Part shown: positions 58,848-64,000 of the stretch, in pieces
How the letters are laid out: the number at the start of each line of letters is the position of its first letter
Position numbering within the stretch: the first letter of the stretch is position 1
NCBI RefSeq assembly: GCF_024713975.1
Contig: NC_091107.1
Span: 18,343,501-18,407,500 of the forward strand
DNA: 64,000 bases
Source of the DNA: Paralichthys olivaceus
Lineage: Eukaryota > Chordata > Actinopteri > Pleuronectiformes > Paralichthyidae
Reading direction: 5' to 3'
Notes under the pieces: generated by a model
Told to the model about the DNA's origin: nothing
The model's input: only the letters and a program-made list of their open reading frames with translations
Database searches by the model: none
Translations under genes and position numbers: made by a program

Positions 58848-61800
58848 AACATTGACGTCACTCAGGCTAGGGTGCTTGTCACATTCTCATCTGCATATAG
58901 ATCACGTGCGTAGGCAAAGCATTACCTACCTTCCATTTCAATCAGTGACACGTATGCAATATCAACAAAAAAAAGGAAAGAAAGAAAAAAGGAAAAAAGG
59001 AGAAAGGAATGTTCTCCGCAGCGAAATGGGAAAAAGACAATGACCTCTTTTAGTATCAAAGCTACATATTTAGTCCAGAGACTAAAGGAGAACTAAACAA
59101 ACCAAAAAAGTATAGAGAAAATAGAGGGGTGGGGGGGAGGAGGAGGAGGGGGAAAAAATCCACATGGAATTGAAAATTAAAAGTTAAATCAGAAACAAAG
59201 GATGAATCTAAAAACTACATGATTTGCTTTGTCTTTTTCGCTTGTACAAATGCAGCCATATTTGTATCCAAACAGGTTGGGGATGATGGGGGTGGGTGGA
59301 TAAGCGGGTAGAGTTAATTGTCATATTGGTGGACATCCATGTTGAGAACAGTCACTGAAAGGAGGGAGGAGAAAGAAGGAGGGAGGGAGGGAAGGAGGGA
59401 GGGCATGCAGAGCTGGCAGATTATGTAAGACATGTGGGGAAGAAAAAAAATACCAGGACAACGAGAGTGAGACGTGAGTCACACAGGACACAGATGAACA
59501 GGTAGGAGAGGAAGAGACGGGGGGGGGAGAAGAGTGTTTGAGGAAGGGGGTGGGGCAGTCACCGCTAAGACGGACAACTAAAGAAAGTAAACTCATTTGA
59601 AAGGGACCCCAGTCTCATTTTGGCCTGGGTCTTCTTCAGCAGCAGCACGTCTCTGTTCTGAACTTTTCAAACACAACTTTCTTCCAAGCAAACTTCTTCT
59701 TTTTTTCTTTTTTTTAAAAATACTCGTCAGGATAAACACAGGTGAGCTGAGAGTTTACTTTCAAAATGGCTCGGGTCCCTTTGAAATAACATTCATGTTC
59801 ATAAATGTGTGAGTTGTCCTGTAGTTATTTTAAAAATCCGTTTACTCGTGTTGCAAGTGTTTGAATATGTCCTGAAATGAAGAGCAAGAGGATGACCAGC
59901 CCCACGTGGGACTGTCCCGACAACTGCAGGGGACACAGGTCGTAGATGATTACCAGAGACAAACCTTCAGGAAAGAGTCAGTGCACTGCTCTTTATCAGA
60001 GATGGGGAAGTTAAGCACACATGTATTCACCACACCCGACAGAGCTCATCCCTGATGAGATCATGTCATCTATGTCATTCTAATGTTCCTTGTGTTTATT
60101 TTGTATTTTGTATTTCTTATTTATTATCTTTAGTGAGTTGTTTTTCACATTTCTTTTTAAAATATCTTATTCTTTTGTCTATTTCATTTATAACTTTCCT
60201 TAGCATTATTTGTGCTTCTATCACTTTTTCCCCAAACAATTCTGAAACTAGCTCTTTGTAGCTTTAGGTTGCTTTTCTGCAGAGAACTTGGTTCTAACCG
60301 CTCTCAACTTCGTAGAAAAGAAAAAACATTGCGTTGGAAGAAAACACTGTAGTACTTTGAACTTGTTTTTTCCCTTGCCCACTGGCCACTAAGAGTTACA
60401 AGGAGCTAGTTCCACACCTGAAACAAACTTACTACACAGAGGTGAGATTGGTTAGAAGTGTGTCGCCATGTTTTACTTTTTGAAGAGAGAAGGCTACAAA
60501 GACAGTGACTAAAGGCACTGCATCAGAACTACTCGTTGGATGGTTGAACAGCTTCGGAATCGCCCCAGCACCTTTCCAATGCTGTATAGTGGCAGATGTG
60601 TCCAACATATTCTGTGACTTTCAAAATGTTCAATCGGACATGCACGTCACACTGTGATTGGCCGGCTGTGAAGAGGCGAGAGAGTAAGAAAGGTTTGAAT
60701 TCTTCACACAACGATTTCTGGCTTTATTCATGTGAACAGCTGGGTGCAAAAGTAAAAATGAACAAAAAATGGAATGAAGGTCTCATTATCTACATATTAT
60801 AATAATTATTCCACCTCCACTCTCTATATTATGTCTGACTTTTCACTTCCACTTCCAAACTGCTTAGTTAGGCACATGTGCTCCAGTTTCCCACCTCTGA
60901 TTAAGAGCAAACCTGCTTCCCAACGCTTCTCTATGGGAAGCATCCAGGACTGTCTCCCCCTGCAGTGGGTGGGACAGTCTCACACAGGACTAGGGGACGA
61001 CTACAGGTACACAAACTGAGATGATAGATAGAGAACCAGAGCTGCTGTACAGAAACCACACAACTGCTGCAGTAAAATCAGACTTCAGTTACATCCAGGA
61101 TCTGCCACACAGAACCATCCTCCTGTGCAAAGGTTTCACTTTGAGGATTATTATGACATATTTTAGCCTTTGGTGGAGATTAACAAGAGCGTGGCAGCAT
61201 CACCTTACGCTCCAAAGATGCTGCTTAGCAAAAAATGTGAGCCAATTAAACGCTCCTCTTTCACTACATCCCGTCTGCACAGCTAGAAAGAGCATGATCT
61301 AACAGACATCCCTTGCCATTCTCCACTGGCCTGAACAGACAGAGTAGGAACGGAAACGTCAGGGACAGAAGATACACCGCCACCTGAGGGCAACATGCAC
61401 GTCGACATGGTAAAGTCAAGCGGTAGAGAGGAGCATGTGTTTGACCCCTGGTGCTTTGGCAGGAGCTGCTGAACGCCTGGAGGAGAAGAGGATCTATCAC
61501 TGAGCAGAGCGTGTGCTTGAGAAGAAAGACAACTGTATTGACAAAAAGAAACTAATACACGTACCCAGTTAACCTACTTGGTCCAGTTCCAAAGCATTTG
61601 AGTGCTTTTTGTGTAAACGAGACAGAAAGATTTGGGGATTTATTCATGGGTAAATACCACTTAAATTGATAAGGAGAAAAAAAAGCAACAGTAATGACAG
61701 AGAAAAGAGATCAGATGAGACCTCAGAGACACATGCAAGCTGGATCAGAAAACAGCAGACATAAGCTCTTTGGAGGGAGAGTGATGTTCGCAGCCCATTG

Positions 61801-63669
61801 AGATGCTTATTCATCAGGAGGAGATCGTTTCACAAGGACACCTTTTGCTTTGAACAGAGCTGTGGCCAATTCTGAAGTCAGGGTCCATTCGGCCACAATA
61901 TATGGAAGTGTTAAAATGCCAAAAATACAAAATCTGGTCAAGAAATAAAGTGAAATACAATAAACTTTGATACAAACTGAGTTAGTTGACCTAAGTTCAG
62001 TTTTAATTGAGTGTAAGCAGTTAAATGTACAGTCAGTAGGAGTATCACTGCTGTAGGCCAGCCCACAGGAAGCAGTTTTAATGTTAACTCCACCCTTGGT
62101 TCCGCTTCCAAGCCATTTCCAGTGTTATGAGTCTAATGAAAACTAAAGATGGTGCTTTGTGTTTCGTTCTGATGGATTTAAGATGTGTCTGCACAATGAA
62201 ATCAAACACACCTCTGTCCCTATGTTGATTATTCCTTTACCTCATGGTCCATTCTACAAAATAAAACTGACAAAAGTTAAATATGTGTCAATTATAAGCA
62301 TTTTTTATAGCAAAATACTATAATATTAAAACATTTCTGAAATTTGCATCACTAAGTGATGAGGTTTATCTTTACAGTTTCCCTTTTACCCTCTTCCTGA
62401 TCTGACAATGTGGGTGACACCTCTCATGGCACTATTCTTCTTCTTCCAGGCACTTTATCTCTACAGCTCTGTATTGTACTGTATTTATGAAGCCACACCC
62501 ACTTTTGCCCAGTCCAATCACATCCGAAGAATTTGATTTAAATTCCCCTTATGACTAAAGTTACCCACCTGAAGACACTAACTTCTATTTCACTGTGATT
62601 TGAATGTATAAAAAACAATTCAGTCAGTTATTTCAAACTAAAAACTAAATAATTTTACCTCTAACATATAATTGTGCTGTTTTATAATGTATTTCACTTT
62701 ATTTCTCGATTAATACGTTTTCATTCAGGCTTTTTAAATCTCCCATACACCCCAGAGGAAACAGCTGAGAAATGGTACGGGGAACTGCACCTTGTTCATA
62801 ATCTTATTTGGTCCCAGTTCATTTTGTCAGACTTGGATCAAGACTTTTCACAGCCAATATTTTGACGAGTCAGTTCAAGGAGGAACTTTGTCTGCAGATT
62901 TTTTTCCTGATAGAAACATTTTCTGTAATATTTCTTCTCATGAGTTCTGAAGCTGTCATACCTGCTGTTAGCTCGACTTGTTTTTATTTGTGTTATGCTG
63001 CAGCACGTACCCACTTGTGAGAAACAATAATTGTTTTGCTCATTCATTTGGAAACTCTGTGTGCCAGTGTGGCTCATACTTCCATCCAAGGTGTGGTATG
63101 CTAATGCTGTGCACTGAGTCGGAGCGTGTGTGCTGAACAGAAATACTAGAACCTCGGATGTCTTTGCTCCCTCGCTCTGTTACCGATAAACAACGAGAGG
63201 AAACAAAAAACAAGATGGCAGAGGAGTCAAAGAGAGCCAGAAACAAAGCAGCAGGAGCGGCAAGTTTTACACAGGACACAAGTGTCTTTAACATGTCAAT
63301 AATAATATTATTACTAAAAAACTCTCCTCAGAATAACTGAAGAAAGAATAAAAAAGAAATCTTTCAGTATCGAAGAAGATGAGAGTTCATGTCAACCAAC
63401 ACAAAAGAGGAAGATCAAATTTATTTGTAAAGACTGGGGTAGATACCGTTGGAGTTGGGTGGGGGGAGAGTGGGGTTGTGGGAGCAGAATAGAGGAGATT
63501 ACATACATCGTGCCCTTTCTCGCCCTCGACGTGGTTGAGTCTGCTGGCCTTGCCGTTGCGGCTTCGCTGGGTGTGGTCCCCGTTGTGCCACGTGGCGGGA
63601 CTGTTGGGGCCCGGGGACAGCGCGGTGCCAGATGTCTTTGGTCCGTCTGTCTTGTGCTTGGAGTTCAGT
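52458..63669 (-). CDS. srrm3: Serine/arginine repetitive matrix protein 3, C-terminal part (partial at right edge)
   Basis: Five exons: 63669-63507, 55626-55334, 55243-54992, 54887-54762 and 52725-52458 (TGA at 52458-52460), all GT-AG with matching phases, encoding the last 367 residues or so. SRRM3 is a nuclear SR-related splicing factor that, with SRRM4, promotes inclusion of neuronal and endocrine microexons. The N-terminal part of the gene lies beyond the window. The visible part is Ser/Arg/His-rich and ends in the eMIC (enhancer of microexons) region: RSRSYSPIRKRRRDSPSFME, then RRITSARKRPIPYYRPSPS, split between the last two exons, followed by an RS-repeat tail. SRRM4 shares this domain, but the HSPB1/YWHAG neighbourhood fixes the call as srrm3. 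Additional exons of length divisible by three inside the 7.9 kb intron cannot be excluded because both flanking ends are phase 0. Confidence 0.92.
52936..53030. repeat. (CA)n microsatellite in srrm3 intron
   Basis: CA repeat with early CAAACA interruptions, about 95 bases; gives spurious Thr/His and Cys/Val frames. Confidence 0.95.
54318..54412 (+). repeat. Interspersed repeat family E, copy 2
   Basis: TTTAGCTTAGCATAAAGACT, GGAAATAGAGC and GTGACAAAGTCCATCTAC; same family as 39989-40070. Confidence 0.55.
54762..54887 (-). CDS. srrm3: srrm3 penultimate exon: core of eMIC domain
   Basis: 126 bases, acceptor CGAGCAG, donor AG|GTACCA. Encodes RERDSPNHSDTGSRARRRSR and RKRRRDSPSFMEARRIT, the most conserved basic block of the microexon-enhancing domain. 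Confidence 0.93.
54992..55243 (-). CDS. srrm3: srrm3 exon: Ser/His/Arg-rich
   Basis: 252 bases, acceptor CTTTAG, donor AG|GTAAAA. Low-complexity SSKRHHRSSRGQAHHRS and SSSWSSGRSSSHSASRDRG. Confidence 0.88.
55334..55626 (-). CDS. srrm3: srrm3 exon: linker region
   Basis: 293 bases, acceptor with a very strong pyrimidine tract ending CTACAG, donor AA|GTGAGT. Begins KLHLLTASSAS, ends HTHRGRNSRHQRK. Less repetitive than its neighbours. Confidence 0.8.
57600..57730. repeat. Interspersed teleost repeat in srrm3 intron
   Basis: AACATGGTAAACATTATACT, GTCATTGTGAGCATGTTAGC and GACATTAGCATTTA blocks, from a repeat abundant in percomorph fish. A second repeat-like block with GGGGTGGATCCAGGGGGC follows at about 57755-58070. 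Confidence 0.6.
58817..58849. repeat. (GA)n microsatellite
   Basis: AGAGAG repeats with A interruptions. Confidence 0.85.
58853..58860. promoter_or_regulatory. Perfect CRE palindrome (TGACGTCA) in srrm3 intron
   Basis: Exact CREB/ATF consensus directly after the GA repeat, with an E-box-like CACGTG about 50 bases on. Confidence 0.35.
59381..59403 (+). other. G-rich quadruplex-capable tract
   Basis: GGGAGGGAGGG-AAGGA-GGGAGGG: five runs of three G in 23 bases, inside a longer polypurine block (59355-59405). Confidence 0.65.
63507..63669 (-). CDS. srrm3: srrm3 internal exon (5'-most exon in window)
   Basis: Acceptor CTCTTCCAG at 63670, donor GAT|GTATGT at 63507/63506. Encodes LNSKHKTDGPKTSGTALSPG followed by QRSRNGKASRLN and a GEKGHD end. 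Phase (two bases carried in, phase 0 out) fits the exon at 55626. Confidence 0.75.
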
Positions 63670-64000
63670 CTGGAAGAGCAGAGCCAGACAGCGACACAAG
63701 AGGTAAAACACAAGCATCAAACATCGTGAGGGACGACACTGTGACGCAGTGTTGGTTTTTAAACTGACCTGTGCTTTGAATCTGGATTTTCCATTTACTG
63801 TTCTGTAAAACTGCATGTTAAAGTTAATCAGTGTTTTTATATCACTTCTTTATTTTGTTTTATTTCATTTATTTTACATGACTGAAGAAGGCAGCAGAGG
63901 ATTCTTCTCTGACAGGAGAATATACTCTGACATTTCCATTCTCTCGAACAGTTTCTTCAGATAATCTCCTGTAATACTATTTAATATTTTTCTTTCGACT
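63670..64000 (-). other. srrm3: srrm3 intron at right edge
   Basis: AT-rich, no exon seen. The upstream srrm3 exons, including the cwf21-type N-terminal region expected for the family, lie beyond the window. Confidence 0.6.

Larger units (their letters stand above)
55627..63506 (-). other. srrm3: srrm3 intron (7.9 kb)
   Basis: Polypurine tracts on + (55640-55700, 58817-58849, 59120-59155, 59355-59405, 59510-59535), repeat pieces at 57600-58070 and AT-rich unique sequence. No additional RS-type exon recognised. Confidence 0.7.

Noticed and set aside
59321..59596. Pro/Ser-rich - strand frame that might be an srrm3 exon
   Set aside because: Encoded by a GGGA/GAGG polypurine tract; no acceptor/donor pair in suitable phase and no SR character.

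Overview
This is vertebrate nuclear DNA, almost certainly from a ray-finned (percomorph-like) teleost. Genes are split by GT-AG introns, intergenic DNA is AT-rich with long CA/GT microsatellites, and many diverged interspersed repeats have a teleost character. There are no prokaryotic features.

Four genes can be assigned by protein similarity recalled from memory, plus the 3' end of a fifth. Left to right: (i) a likely terminal coding exon and 3' UTR of an unidentified + strand gene (1230-about 1640); (ii) ssc4d, + strand, 5383-13519, four group B scavenger-receptor cysteine-rich (SRCR) domains behind an N-terminal hydrophobic anchor; (iii) ywhag (14-3-3 gamma), + strand, two coding exons at 17134-17220 and 27493-28149 around a 10.3 kb intron, complete at 247 aa; (iv) hspb1 (small heat-shock protein HSP27), - strand, three exons between 42103 and 38748, complete at 215 aa, with TATA box and a heat-shock-element-like promoter; (v) srrm3, - strand, five C-terminal exons between 63669 and 52458, continuing off the right edge. 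The order and orientation SSC4D>, YWHAG>, <HSPB1, <SRRM3 is the mirror image of human 7q11.23 (SRRM3, HSPB1, YWHAG, SSC4D), so this is a conserved microsyntenic block and supports each orthology call.

The genes do not form a pathway. ssc4d encodes an extracellular or membrane-anchored pattern-recognition-type protein, ywhag a cytosolic phosphoserine/threonine adaptor, hspb1 a stress chaperone, and srrm3 a nuclear SR-related factor whose C-terminal eMIC domain drives neuronal microexon inclusion. The last two srrm3 exons here carry that domain.

The rest is intergenic and intronic DNA: microsatellites, an AT-rich 141-167 bp tandem array (16.25-16.8 kb), a degenerate ~49-bp minisatellite (30.5-30.9 kb), several interspersed repeat families present in two or more copies, two elements with terminal inverted repeats, G-rich quadruplex-capable tracts, a decayed coiled-coil-like coding remnant (43.5-44.0 kb), and candidate regulatory elements. 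I found no tRNA, rRNA, CRISPR or intact transposase. The best leads are the orphan terminal exon at 1230-1321, the promoter-like cluster with a 136-codon antisense frame just upstream of ywhag exon 2, the coiled-coil remnant, and the repeat-expanded N-terminal linker of Hspb1.
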